NCBI GenBank assembly: GCA_030424595.1 | Contig: JAUHWG010000004.1 | Span: 286,837-350,836 of the forward strand | Length of the DNA: 64,000 nucleotides | Direction: 5' to 3' | DNA from: Polyangia bacterium | GTDB lineage: Bacteria > Myxococcota_A > Polyangia > Nannocystales > Nannocystaceae | Shown: in pieces, positions 16,982 to 26,426 of the stretch | Layout of the letters: each line of letters starts with the position of its first letter | Numbering within the stretch: position 1 is the first letter of the stretch | The notes under the pieces: model-generated | Database searches by the model: none | What the model was told of the DNA's origin: nothing | Seen by the model: only the letters and a program-made list of their open reading frames with translations | Program-made: the position numbers and the translations under genes

Positions 16982-17118
16982 GCGGCCGCGGCGACGGAGC
17001 TGGACCTTCACCCTGAGCCCGGCTCCGCGGGGGATCGGTCGGGGGGGGCGAGATCCTGTGTAGAGGTCTTCGCGACGAGGATGCTTGAAATTGCGCGTTC
17101 CCTCGGTACCATCGCGCC

Positions 17119-18219
<1,101 letters not shown>

Positions 18220-18333
18220 GAGGTCGTGGCAAGAGTGCGAATTTTGGCGGTCAGAGGCCGTTTCTCCGCCCCCAACGGGGTCTGCTCGCACGTTCGTGAC
18301 TCTGCGGCGCCCCGGCGATCTACACTCATCGCT

Positions 18334-18656
18334 GATGTCTGAAGACCGCCCGAGCGTCGATCCCTGGCATGGGCTCCGCGCTGGTGCTCCGTCGACGCTG
18401 GCGCTCCGAGCAGGTCGCGCAGTCGCTGATGCTCACGATCCAGAGATGTCCGGATGAGCGCTGGACCCACGACCGCTGACGGCGGGGCAACGCCCGCCTT
18501 CGCGGCGCCCGATCTCACGATCACCTCTTCATCTACTGGTTTCTCCCGCGCGCGCTCTCCGGCGATGACGAGCGCGGGTGGGTCCTGTGGATCCTCGTCC
18601 CGATGGGCGCCTTCATCGTCTACGGGTCCCTCCGCGACTGGCTGCGTGGCGAGTGA
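18334..18656 (+). pseudogene. Possible broken small membrane-protein gene
   Basis: An ATG at 18334 opens a 40-codon frame (MSEDRPSVDPWHGL...) that stops near 18456. In another frame, after a stop at 18477, sequence with clear protein character follows: HDHLFIYWFLPRALSGDDER, then GWVLWILVPMGAFIVYGSLR and DWLRGE, ending at the TGA 18654-18656. It has the look of a membrane helix with an amphipathic tail but no start codon in its own frame. A gene broken by frameshifts or deletion explains this best; family unknown. The flanks 18220-18333 and 18657-18700 show nothing else. Confidence 0.35.
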
Positions 18657-18700
18657 GCGACGCCTTGGGGTCCGGAAGACCCACCGTTGAAGCCCCGAAG

Positions 18701-18717
18701 TGTCAGTGATATGTCAG
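18701..18717. promoter_or_regulatory. Candidate operator of the WYL regulator
   Basis: TGTCAG-N5-TGTCAG (repeat period 11 bp), four bases before the regulator ATG. An almost identical site (TGACAG-N5-TGTCAG, sharing TATGTCAGCTT) lies at 20041-20057 upstream of the divergently placed GST gene. The shared 20-bp pattern at two promoters flanking the regulator and GST genes is strong circumstantial evidence for the regulator's binding site. Confidence 0.55.
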
Positions 18718-18721
18718 CTTC

Positions 18722-19363
18722 ATGAAGCGCACGCAGCGTCTCTTCGCGCTGGCCGAGTATCTGCGTGGACGTCGCACCGGCGTCACCGCGGCCGCGCTGG
18801 CGGAGCGCTTCGGCGTCACCCTGCGGACCATCTATCGCGATCTCGACTCGCTCCGCGCCGCGTCCTTGCCCCTCTCTGCGGAGCGAGGTCGGGGAGGGGG
18901 CTACGCGCTCGACAGGAGCTACACGTTGCCGCCGGTGAACTTCACCGCCCGCGAGGCGGCCCTGCTGATCGCGACGGGGCGCTACGCCGCGAGCATGCGC
19001 CTCATCCCCTTCGCGGACACGCTCGAGTCGGGGCTCGACAAGGTGCGGGCTGCGCTGAGCGCCTCGGCCCAGCGTGAGCTGCTGACGCGGCTGGGGGAGC
19101 TCTCGTTCACGGGGGTGCCCGCGCTGCCCTGCGACAAGGAGGTGCGCGCCGCGGTCGAGCGGGCCTGGTTCGAGCAGCAGCCGCTGCGCATCGTCTATGT
19201 CGACGGCAAGCACGTCGAGACGACGCGGCGGATCCGGATCCGCGCCGTCCTGATGGAGCGCCACGAGACGCGCCTGGACGCCGACGACCTCGACGTGGGC
19301 GAGCTGCGCCACTTTCGGCTCGACCGCATCACCCGCGCCGAGGTCCTACGGCCGCCGACGTGA
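18722..19363 (+). CDS. YafY-type HTH and WYL-domain transcriptional regulator
   Basis: 213 residues. The N-terminal HTH (about 1-60: MKRTQRLFALAEYLRGRRTG, AALAERFGVTLRTIYRDLDS) is the DeoR-like HTH_11 found in this family. A middle region (LPPVNFTAREAALLIATGRY) and a C-terminal WYL-type domain (VYVDGKHVETTRRIRIRAVL, DDLDVGELRHFRLDRITRAE) follow; here the WYL triad is VYV. WYL domains sense ligands or nucleic acids. The gene ends four bases before the stop of the convergent GST gene, and a shared candidate operator precedes both genes, which suggests it controls itself and the GST. Confidence 0.9.
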   Translation: MKRTQRLFALAEYLRGRRTGVTAAALAERFGVTLRTIYRDLDSLRAASLPLSAERGRGGGYALDRSYTLPPVNFTAREAALLIATGRYAASMRLIPFADTLESGLDKVRAALSASAQRELLTRLGELSFTGVPALPCDKEVRAAVERAWFEQQPLRIVYVDGKHVETTRRIRIRAVLMERHETRLDADDLDVGELRHFRLDRITRAEVLRPPT

Positions 19364-19367
19364 GGGC

Positions 19368-19979
19368 TCAGGCGGCCATCAGCCGCTGATTGGCGGGGCG
19401 CGCCGAGCAGCGCTCGCTCCACGCGGCCAGCCGCGGGAAGGGGGCGAGGTCGACCCCACAGTGGCGGATCCACTCGATCAGCGCCCCGAGGTGGAAGTCC
19501 ACCAGCGAGACGTTCTCGCCGAGCATGTACGTCCGGCCGCCCAGGTTCTCCTCGACCATCGCGAGCAGCCGATCGATGTCCTCGCGGGCTCGCGCGCCGG
19601 CGGCCGTGTTGCGCAGGGCCTCCGGGCCCTGGGTGTTCTGCAGCCAGCGGGATATCGCCGCGCCGAGCGAGACGTTCGTCCACACCAGCCACTTGAGGGC
19701 CTCGCCCCGCGCGGGACCCGGCTCGGGGTAGAGGCCCTTGTCTACGCCGAAGGTCTCCCCCAGGTAGATCTGAATGGCCGCAGACTCGAAGATCGGGGTC
19801 CCGTCGTGGACCAGCACGGGCACGAGCAAGTTGGGGTTGACGGGGCCGAGCTTTGCTTGCTTGTCGGCGCCGTCCTTGAGGTCGACCTGGACGGCCTCGT
19901 ACGGGACCGCGAGCTCTTCGAGGCTCCAGTGGACGGTGGTGGCGGTGGACATCGGGGCGAAATAGAAGGTGAGGCTCAT
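19368..19979 (-). CDS. Glutathione S-transferase family protein
   Basis: 203 residues. The N-terminal thioredoxin-like domain (MSLTFYFAPMSTATTVHWSL, VNPNLLVPVLVHDG with the cis-Pro, FESAAIQIYLGE giving the ES glutathione-binding pair) and the all-helical C-terminal domain (YMLGENVSLVDFHLGALIEW, with the N-capping SLVDF motif) are both complete. It conjugates glutathione or a similar thiol to electrophiles, or isomerises. Start ATG 19979 has AGGAGAT upstream. Regulation is probably by the neighbouring WYL regulator through the site at 20041-20057. Confidence 0.92.
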   Translation of the reverse strand: MSLTFYFAPMSTATTVHWSLEELAVPYEAVQVDLKDGADKQAKLGPVNPNLLVPVLVHDGTPIFESAAIQIYLGETFGVDKGLYPEPGPARGEALKWLVWTNVSLGAAISRWLQNTQGPEALRNTAAGARAREDIDRLLAMVEENLGGRTYMLGENVSLVDFHLGALIEWIRHCGVDLAPFPRLAAWSERCSARPANQRLMAA

Positions 19980-20040
19980 GGGATCTCCTGTGGTTGGGCG
20001 CGTCGTTGCGCCGCTTCGACGCCCTTGTCGCACAGCCGAT

Positions 20041-20057
20041 TGACAGCTTTATGTCAG
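20041..20057. promoter_or_regulatory. Candidate operator upstream of the GST gene
   Basis: TGACAGCTTTATGTCAG, about 62 bases upstream of the GST start. It matches the site in front of the WYL regulator gene (same 11-bp spacing, same TATGTCAGCTT end). This copy is also a perfect dyad, TGACA-N6-TGTCA. Confidence 0.55.
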
Positions 20058-20142
20058 CTTTGTTGGAGGGCGTGTTCGCGCAGATGCCGCGCTCCCCGCT
20101 CGCTCCCGACGGATGTTGGCGGAGACCAGTTCACGAGCTCAC

Positions 20143-20194
20143 GAGCTTGGGGCTCGAGCTTGGGGCTCGAGCTTGGGGCTCGAGCTTGGGGCAC
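20143..20194. repeat. 13-bp tandem repeat GAGCTTGGGGCTC x4
   Basis: Three exact and one nearly exact head-to-tail copies. Each unit is itself an imperfect palindrome (GAGC...GCTC), so the array could form a cluster of small hairpins. It lies between the GST promoter and the end of the SDR gene, both on the minus strand, and may act as the SDR gene's transcription end. Confidence 0.9.
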
Positions 20195-20232
20195 GCGCTC
20201 CGCGCGAGCGGGGTCCCGCGCGGAGCCTGCTC

Positions 20233-20997
20233 CTACATCGACAGGCCGCCGTCGATGTCGATGGTGCGGCCGTTCAGGTACTCGCACTCGAAGATGAACT
20301 TGACGCCGACCCAGATGTCCTCGGGGACGCCGATGCGACCGACGGGGATCGCGGCGACGAGGGCGTCGCGGGCCTTCTGGTTCATCCCTTGGGTCATCGG
20401 CGTCTCGATCATGCCGGGGGCGATCGAGCCGACGCGGATCTTGAAGCGGGCGAACTCCCGCGACCAGGTGACCGTGTTGGCGGCGAGCGCCGCCTTGGCG
20501 GCGGTGTAGTTGCTCTGGCCGCGGTTGCCGTGGCGGGCGATCGACGACATGTTGACGACGACGCCGGGGGTGCCGGCGGCGGCCATCACCGCGACGGTCT
20601 CGCGGACCATGAAGGTCGCGCCTGTCAGGTTGACGCCGATGACCGCGTCCCACTGGGCCTTCGACATCTTGATGATCTCACCGGTCGTCCGGTCTTTCTT
20701 GACCAAGAGGCCGTCGCGGAGGATCCCGGCGTTGTTGATCAGGCCGTTGAGGCCGCCCATCGCGGTGTTCGCCCAGGCGACGAAGGACTCGCACTGGGCC
20801 TCGTCGGAGACGTCGAGGCGGTGGGCGTGGATCGCCCCGGGGAGGCCCTTCGCGCTGGCGACCACCTTGGCGAGGCCCTCCTCGTTGACGTCGCCGATCG
20901 CCACTTGGGCGCCTGCCTCGGCGAGGCGAGTTGCGAAGTGGGCGCCCATTCCCTGGGCTCCGCCGGTGACGATGACTTTGAGGTCTGCGAGCTTCAT
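20233..20997 (-). CDS. Short-chain dehydrogenase/reductase (FabG-like)
   Basis: 254 residues, a full classical SDR. Cofactor-binding TGGAQGMGAHFATRLAEAG at the N-terminus, NNAGILRDG, catalytic Asn in GVNLTGATF, Ser in NMSSIARHGNRGQSNYTAAK with the YxxxK pair, and PGMIETPM after it. The C-terminus NGRTIDIDGGLSM is typical. GDVNEEG after beta-2 (acidic) favours NAD(H) over NADP(H). It probably oxidises or reduces a 3-hydroxyacyl or related alcohol; the substrate cannot be named. It is flanked by a solo MITE-type end upstream. Confidence 0.93.
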   Translation of the reverse strand: MKLADLKVIVTGGAQGMGAHFATRLAEAGAQVAIGDVNEEGLAKVVASAKGLPGAIHAHRLDVSDEAQCESFVAWANTAMGGLNGLINNAGILRDGLLVKKDRTTGEIIKMSKAQWDAVIGVNLTGATFMVRETVAVMAAAGTPGVVVNMSSIARHGNRGQSNYTAAKAALAANTVTWSREFARFKIRVGSIAPGMIETPMTQGMNQKARDALVAAIPVGRIGVPEDIWVGVKFIFECEYLNGRTIDIDGGLSM

Positions 20998-21033
20998 TGC
21001 CCGCGAGACATAGCGCGGAGCGCCGCGCTTAGG

Positions 21034-21081
21034 CTAGGAGCCCGCGGCAAAAGTCCTGCGCGTTCTCCAGATCGTCCCTAG
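21034..21081. mobile_element. Short CTAG-bracketed derivative of the MITE-like family
   Basis: CTAGGAGCCCGCGGCAAAAG followed by TCCTGCGCGTTCTCCAG matches the left end of the 58114-58277 element. It ends in a second CTAG at 21078-21081. Only one terminal repeat is present. It sits upstream of the SDR gene start. Confidence 0.6.
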
Positions 21082-21177
21082 CACGTCCCCAGCGCGCCGA
21101 ACGGCCGCAAGCCCTCGCCAGCTCGAGCGTCCACGTCCCCGCGATCATCGAGGTCCAACGGTGTCCGGGGGGCGTCC

Positions 21178-23112
21178 CTAACGACCCAAACCCTCGACCC
21201 AGCTCGTCTTGTCGTCGAACCAGTCGGAGCCGACCGCGAGCTTGATCGTGCGCGACCCGTTGCCGGCGGAGACGATGCCGATGCCGATCCGCTTGAGGTG
21301 GACGGCGATGCGGGTCTCCCCGCCGGCGGTGGCGATCGCGGCGACGGCATCGATCGGCCCCCCGCTCAGGCGCGAGACCTTGAGCTCAAAGGAGCCCGGC
21401 GTCTTCGTCAGCGACATCGCGAAGTCGAGCGTCTTGGTGCCCAGGCCGGTCTTCGGCAGGCGCTGGAAGATATCCTCACCGGGGCGGAGGTGGGCGAGGA
21501 GGCTGCGCAGCTCGGCGAGCTGGCCCCGGAGCTCGACGCTCAGGCGCGAGGTGTCGACGGCGTATTTCACCTCGGCCCGCTCGACCTCGAGCCACTCCGG
21601 TGACGACTCCCCCTTCTCGGTCTTGAGCTGGAGATCGCGCAGCTTGAGACGCAACGGCTCGAGGCTGAGCGTCGTGCCCTTCTTCCCGCGGACGAGCGCG
21701 CCGTCGCTGCGGAGATAGCCGTCGGTCCGCAGCGAGTTCTCGCCGGACTGGAGCGAGAGGTCGTCGATGTCGACGGCGAAGTCGAAGCTGATCGTCTTCG
21801 GACGCTCCCCGGTCTTCGCCGCGGCGTTGCCCGCCAGCCGCCCGCCGCGGATCCAGAGGCCGCTGGTGATGCCGTTGATCGCCCCGAGATCGTGGACGTT
21901 GAAGGCGGGCAGATCGGCGCTCGCGGAGCGCAGGGGGCCGACCCCCTCGACGAGATCGGCGCGGGCGAAGGAAGCGCTCGCCGTGAGCTTCTCAGCGCTC
22001 AGCCAGGCCTCCTTCGACGTGCCGACGCGGCTCTCGATGTCGCGGGCGTTCGCCTCTAGCCTCAGCGGCGTGCGCTCCCCGTCCCCCTCGCCCACCTCTG
22101 CGCGCACGTGGAGCGCCGTCTTGACCGCGAAGGAGACATCCTCGACGGAGCGGCCCGCCCGGAGCTCGGAGGTCTCGTAGCTCGCGCTCGAGCCCGGCAG
22201 GACGGCGCCGTCGCGGATCGTGAGGTCGCAGGAGACCACCCCCGCGCCGCCGCTGAGCTCGACCGGGAGCTCCTTGGCGAAGCTCGAGAGCACGTCGAGC
22301 CCCGTCAGCTTCGCGCCGAGGGTGGTGTCGAGCGAGAGGTGGCGGAGGGCTCCGCGCCCCTGCGTCTCCTCGGGGTTGTAGGGCGCGATCTGAGCGCTCA
22401 CCGAGCCGGCGAGCTCCTCGGCGATCGTCTCGCCCATCCGTTCGATCGTCCCCTGCTCGAGCTCGATCTCGAGGTTGGGGAGGGCGAAATTGTAGGCGAC
22501 GAGGACGTCGAGGTCGCCGCGCACCCGCGCCTGCATCGTCGCCTTGATCGCGTTGACCTGCAGCGCCGTCAGCTCCGCGTCGAGCCCGTGGAGCTCGAAC
22601 GCCCACGCGTCCTCCCGCTCAGGCACCGGTCGCGGCTCCGCCTCGAGCACCGGCGGCGGCATGCCCTCGATCCGATGAAACCCCTCGTAGCTCGACTCCT
22701 CCGCGCCGTGGGGACGCTTCGCCGAGTAGCTGCCAGTGACGCCGACGCCGCGGATCGAGGTCGTCTCAAAGCGCCTGGAGAAGAGCTCGTGGAGCTCGAT
22801 GTCCGCCACCCCGGAGCCCACCGTGAGGTCGAGCTGAAAGCGCGGGCCGTCGATCGTCAGGTGGAGATCGTCGACGTGGACGACCGTCGGCCAGACGCAC
22901 CACGCCCATCCGTGCTCGAGCTTGATCGACGAGCGCTCACGCTGGCCGCTGACGATGGCCGACACAGCTCCAGTCCAGAGGAGCGTGTTGACGATGACCA
23001 GCCACAGGAGCGGGAGCAGGACGACGACGAGCAGCAGGCGACGGAGCCAGCGGACGATGGCCGTGCTCTGCGAGCCGCCTATGGCCGACGAGGACCCATC
23101 TCGAGTGGACAC
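21178..23112 (-). CDS. AsmA-like single-pass envelope protein
   Basis: About 644 residues: an N-terminal membrane helix (RRLLLVVVLLPLLWLVIVNT) followed by a long periplasmic region rich in beta strands, with a pattern like AsmA/TamB-type lipid-transfer proteins (VADIELHELFSRRFETTSIR, GLWIRGGRLAGNAAAKTG, LRLKLRDLQLKTEKGE). Such proteins bridge the envelope and help outer-membrane lipid or protein traffic; assignment to that group is by overall layout, not by a diagnostic motif. GTG 23112 is selected because the helix follows about 20 residues later; the frame is open further upstream into a Pro/Arg-rich stretch that is probably not coding. Confidence 0.65.
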   Translation of the reverse strand: MSTRDGSSSAIGGSQSTAIVRWLRRLLLVVVLLPLLWLVIVNTLLWTGAVSAIVSGQRERSSIKLEHGWAWCVWPTVVHVDDLHLTIDGPRFQLDLTVGSGVADIELHELFSRRFETTSIRGVGVTGSYSAKRPHGAEESSYEGFHRIEGMPPPVLEAEPRPVPEREDAWAFELHGLDAELTALQVNAIKATMQARVRGDLDVLVAYNFALPNLEIELEQGTIERMGETIAEELAGSVSAQIAPYNPEETQGRGALRHLSLDTTLGAKLTGLDVLSSFAKELPVELSGGAGVVSCDLTIRDGAVLPGSSASYETSELRAGRSVEDVSFAVKTALHVRAEVGEGDGERTPLRLEANARDIESRVGTSKEAWLSAEKLTASASFARADLVEGVGPLRSASADLPAFNVHDLGAINGITSGLWIRGGRLAGNAAAKTGERPKTISFDFAVDIDDLSLQSGENSLRTDGYLRSDGALVRGKKGTTLSLEPLRLKLRDLQLKTEKGESSPEWLEVERAEVKYAVDTSRLSVELRGQLAELRSLLAHLRPGEDIFQRLPKTGLGTKTLDFAMSLTKTPGSFELKVSRLSGGPIDAVAAIATAGGETRIAVHLKRIGIGIVSAGNGSRTIKLAVGSDWFDDKTSWVEGLGR

Positions 23113-23575
23113 CCACGCTGTGTACTCGGTCCTGGCGATTCGGCAAATCGATATTGTGATGGCGCGCCGGCGGCGGCGGCGGGTCCGGTGCGCCGGGGCA
23201 TCTGCGGTCCTGTCGGCGGCGACGTTCACCCCCAGCAGACCGTGGTGCGTCCCCTGCGGAGCCTCGCTGACGCGAACCGGTAGTAGAGGTAGAGGAGGAG
23301 GCGGAGGTGGTGGTGGAGCTGGCGTCGACCCCAGCTTCTCCTGCACGTGCAGCGAGAAGCTCGACCTCCTCACGGCCCTTCAGGTCAGGAGATCTCTGGG
23401 GCCTCACACCGCGACTGGCGCTCGCGTGGCGCTCGCGACCCAAGCGAGTCCTCCTGACTCCACCACGATCTTCGCCGGCACAGGCTGCGCCGACGCCGAC
23501 GCAGAGGAGGGCGGACAACGAGAGGTCAGAGGTGTACGGAGAGTCGCGGAGCCACGGTCAGCCGACGATGAGGGA
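23113..23575. other. Gene-free stretch
   Basis: About 460 bases without a supported gene. It includes a purine-rich GGTAGAGGAGGAGGCGGAGG tract near 23290 and a short, less GC-rich patch (AATCGATATTGTGATGG, near 23147) that may belong to the AsmA-like gene promoter. A minus-strand frame begins like a signal peptide (MSALLCVGVGAACAG, 23518) but soon turns into Ser/Thr and Arg/Pro runs and overlaps the AsmA-like gene. Confidence 0.4.
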
Positions 23576-24616
23576 TCACTCGCAGGTGGGCGCGATCTGA
23601 CCGTCCGAACCTGTGAGGACGTAGGCGTCGGAGACATAGCCATCGCCGATGAAGTCCCAGAGGGTCGTCGTGCCGTAGGTCCCGGAGACCGAAGAGCCGT
23701 GCTTTTGGCAGGTGATCGTCACCTTGCCGCCGTCGCCGACCGAACCGACCACCTTGGCGCCCGTGCTCGGCGATGAGCGGATATTGAGCGGCAGCCCGGA
23801 GGTGTTGACCGTGCCGGGGTAGCCGGTCTGACCGCCGCCGCAGCGGTTCTTGCTCTTGTAGTTCTTCGTCCCGTAGAAATAGGCCGAGCTGCCGTTGAAG
23901 ACAGGCGTGACCGCGGCGCCGTTGAGCCGCTGCTCGTAGTGGAGGTGGGGGCCCGAGGATCCCCCCGTGCTGCCGACAGTGCCAATCTTCTGGCCCTTGA
24001 CGACCTTCTGGCCGACCTTGACCGCTTGCGAGTTGAGGTGGGCGTAGCGAGTGCGATAGCCGCTACCGTGATCGATCTCGACCCAACGGCCGTAGCTGAC
24101 GTTGCCCTCGTTCGCCACTCGCGTGACCTTTCCGCGTGCGGCGGCGACGACCTTATCGTTGACGTCGTTGGCGCGGTTGAAGTCGATCGAGCGGACCGGG
24201 CTGTGGTTTGTGCGGGTCTGCCCCGCCCAGACCTGGCCGCAGGGGAAGGGCAGCTGAAACTTCGGCGCTGCGTTGATGCCAGGGCTCGCGAGGAGGTCGA
24301 GCTTGCCCTCGACGATCGCGCCGTCGTCCGCCTCCGCGTCGCTCTGCTCGTCGAGCTCGTCGTCGTCGAGCTCGTCGTCGTCGAACCCGTCGTCGTCGTC
24401 GCCGTCGACGATGAACTCGGCGCTCTCTTCGGGGACCACGTCGTCCGACGGGACCCGCACGCCCTCGGGCGGGCCTTCGTCCCACCACTCCTCGTCGGCG
24501 AAGAGCGAGGCTGGGTCGTTCAGCTCATCGGCGGTGAGATCCTCGACGCAACCGCCGAGGGCGGCCATGGTGGCGAGAATCGTGAGGCTTCTAGGGACGG
24601 CGATAAACCTGCGCAT
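23576..24616 (-). CDS. Lipoprotein with degenerate M23/LytM and C-terminal SH3b domains
   Basis: 346 residues: signal peptide with lipobox LGGC, a very acidic segment (DDDDGFDDDELDDDELDEQS), an M23 domain (SPVRSIDFNRANDVNDKVVA, RYAHLNSQAVKVGQKVVKGQ, SGPHLHYEQRLNG) and a C-terminal SH3b domain (GLPLNIRSSPSTGAKVVGSV). The layout resembles extracellular M23 proteins of actinobacteria and myxobacteria. The HxxxD His is replaced (VRSID), while AHL and HLH remain. ATG 24616 has AGGAG ten bases upstream; ATG 24634 is less likely because that sequence includes the ribosome binding site. Confidence 0.87.
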   Translation of the reverse strand: MRRFIAVPRSLTILATMAALGGCVEDLTADELNDPASLFADEEWWDEGPPEGVRVPSDDVVPEESAEFIVDGDDDDGFDDDELDDDELDEQSDAEADDGAIVEGKLDLLASPGINAAPKFQLPFPCGQVWAGQTRTNHSPVRSIDFNRANDVNDKVVAAARGKVTRVANEGNVSYGRWVEIDHGSGYRTRYAHLNSQAVKVGQKVVKGQKIGTVGSTGGSSGPHLHYEQRLNGAAVTPVFNGSSAYFYGTKNYKSKNRCGGGQTGYPGTVNTSGLPLNIRSSPSTGAKVVGSVGDGGKVTITCQKHGSSVSGTYGTTTLWDFIGDGYVSDAYVLTGSDGQIAPTCE

Positions 24617-25057
24617 CGGTGGTCTCCTCTTCATGCGTTGAACGGCGACGGGGAGCCCATCTCCGGGTCACCCGACCTTCCTGGTCGGTCCTCATCGTCC
24701 GTGGTCAGCGACCAGGCCGCAGAGAGCACACTTCAGATCCCATGTCCTCCGTCTGTGGATCAACCCCCATGGAGGTACAATTGCGCCTCGATGGTCGGGT
24801 TCAGGAGCAACAGATGATAAGACTATGATTATTGTGCGCGCCTCCTAACGGCATAGTCTCCCCGGCTTGAGGACCCCTCCGCGATCGAACCCCACCCCTC
24901 GGGAGCGGAGCGCTGGAAGACTTGCTCGAGGTGAGCGCTCACCCACGCCGGCGCCCCGCTGAGGTCCCCGGCTGAAACCACTTCGCCTCCTCACCTCTTC
25001 ACCTCCTCACCGCGGGATGACCCGTCGGAGCGCCACCTGTTCGGGGGGCCTGACGGA
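24617..25057. other. Intergenic region with an AT-richer patch
   Basis: No gene is supported in these 440 bases. Around 24812-24835 lies GATGATAAGACTATGATTAT, clearly lower in GC than the neighbourhood; read on the minus strand it gives TAATCATAGTCTTATCATC, suitable as promoter DNA for the M23-like gene. The rest looks like spacer after the patatin gene. Confidence 0.4.
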
Positions 25058-26218
25058 TCAGAGCGCGGCGAGTCTGGCATGGGCCGCGGCCGCGTCGGAG
25101 CGGCCGAGGGCGATCAGACGATCCGCGAAGCCGCCGTCGAAGAGCAGGAACGAGGCGGCGTCGCCGGAGGTGCCGCCGTCGTCCTCGAAGAGGGCGCTCA
25201 ACACTCGGAGGAAGGAGAAGGAGGAGACCGTCTTCGAGGTGCGGATCATCTCAGAGGCGAGTGCGCCGAGGTCCGCCTGGGGACGGACGGCGGCGAAGGG
25301 GATCTTGCGGTAGCCCGGGCGGCCGATGGTGGCCAGGGCCTCATGAAAGCGGGATGTCTCGTCGGGGCCGAGGGAGGTGGCAGCCTCGACGATGTCATTG
25401 ATCCGCGAGAGGCGGTCGATGTCAAAGGCGACCCGGTCGAGGAAGATCGAGTCGAGCAGCTTGCCGACGACCTGGCCGATGCCGGGGAAGCCGGCGAGGC
25501 TGGTCGGCGCCCGCATGCCGCCGACCGTGACGATCAGGAGCGACTGGGCGCCGAGGTGGAGCGCCGGCGAGAGCGGGGTGTTGTGGCGGACGCCGCCGTC
25601 CATGTACCAGCGGTCCTGGAGCTGCACCGGCGAGAAGAGCAGGGGGATCGCCGCCGACGCGAGGACGTGCCGGAGGCTGAGACGGGTCGGGATCGCGTGG
25701 ACCTCGGAGATCTGACCCTCCTTGATGCCGAGCTTGTCGGCGGCGTCGACGAAGAGGTGGGTGCCGCCGGAGTTGATGTCGGTCGCCGCGACCGCGATCG
25801 CGTCGAAGCGGCCGGAGGTGACGTTGTTGTGGATCCGCGACCAGCGGATCTGCGACGAGACCTTGCGCCACAGCCCCTTCGCGTTCAGGAGGCCGGTCGC
25901 CGGCGAGCTCAGGCCGATGTTGAGCAGGCGCAGAGGCGCGGCGCCGAGCAGCTTCAGCGCCGACATCGACGAGACCGAGAGCATGTCGTCGATGGTCAGG
26001 CTCCGCCAGAGGCGGGCGAGCTCGTGGGTCGACGCTGGCGTCATCCCGTGGGAGGCGAGGAAGATCGTGTTGACCGCGCCGACGCTCGAGCCGGTGATCA
26101 CCCGGACCCGGCGCAGGAGGTCTGGGAGGGCGTCGGCGATGTAGGTGAGGACGCCCGCCTCGTAGGCTCCGCGCGCGCCTCCGCCGGAGAGGATCAGGCC
26201 GATCGACGAGTCTGGCAC
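25058..26218 (-). CDS. Patatin-like phospholipase
   Basis: About 386 residues. Ser-Asp dyad lipid acyl hydrolase: SIGLILSGGGARGAYEAGV (oxyanion loop GGGARG), ITGSSVGAVNT (GxSxG nucleophile, about residue 48) and WYMDGGVRHNTPL (DGG/DGA catalytic Asp). Hydrophobic and helical segments between fit the patatin fold. It releases fatty acids from phospholipids and may act on host or prey membranes or in lipid turnover. The GTG at 26218 starts right before the first strand; no signal peptide. It is divergent from the PLP decarboxylase with a 208-base shared promoter region. Confidence 0.88.
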   Translation of the reverse strand: MPDSSIGLILSGGGARGAYEAGVLTYIADALPDLLRRVRVITGSSVGAVNTIFLASHGMTPASTHELARLWRSLTIDDMLSVSSMSALKLLGAAPLRLLNIGLSSPATGLLNAKGLWRKVSSQIRWSRIHNNVTSGRFDAIAVAATDINSGGTHLFVDAADKLGIKEGQISEVHAIPTRLSLRHVLASAAIPLLFSPVQLQDRWYMDGGVRHNTPLSPALHLGAQSLLIVTVGGMRAPTSLAGFPGIGQVVGKLLDSIFLDRVAFDIDRLSRINDIVEAATSLGPDETSRFHEALATIGRPGYRKIPFAAVRPQADLGALASEMIRTSKTVSSFSFLRVLSALFEDDGGTSGDAASFLLFDGGFADRLIALGRSDAAAAHARLAAL

Positions 26219-26426
26219 CGGGGGATCGTGCCGCGCCGAGCTGAGGATGCCCAGGGGGCCGCCGATCTTTCTTTTGAGTCGACGCGCGTCCCGGTCGTCC
26301 GTAGGCCTGCAGACGCGGTCTCCTTGTCTGCGGGGCGGGCCTTGCGACTGTCTGGAGCCCAGAGGGGCAGACCTGCCGCACCGCGGTCGGTGAGCGGCCT
26401 GGCAGCGGTCGTGGTAGGCGAGAGGT

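Noticed and set aside
22937..23518. Minus-strand frame starting like a signal peptide (MSALLCVGVGAACAG)
   Set aside because: Most of it overlaps the AsmA-like gene in another frame and the rest turns into Arg/Pro-rich sequence; no support beyond the first residues.
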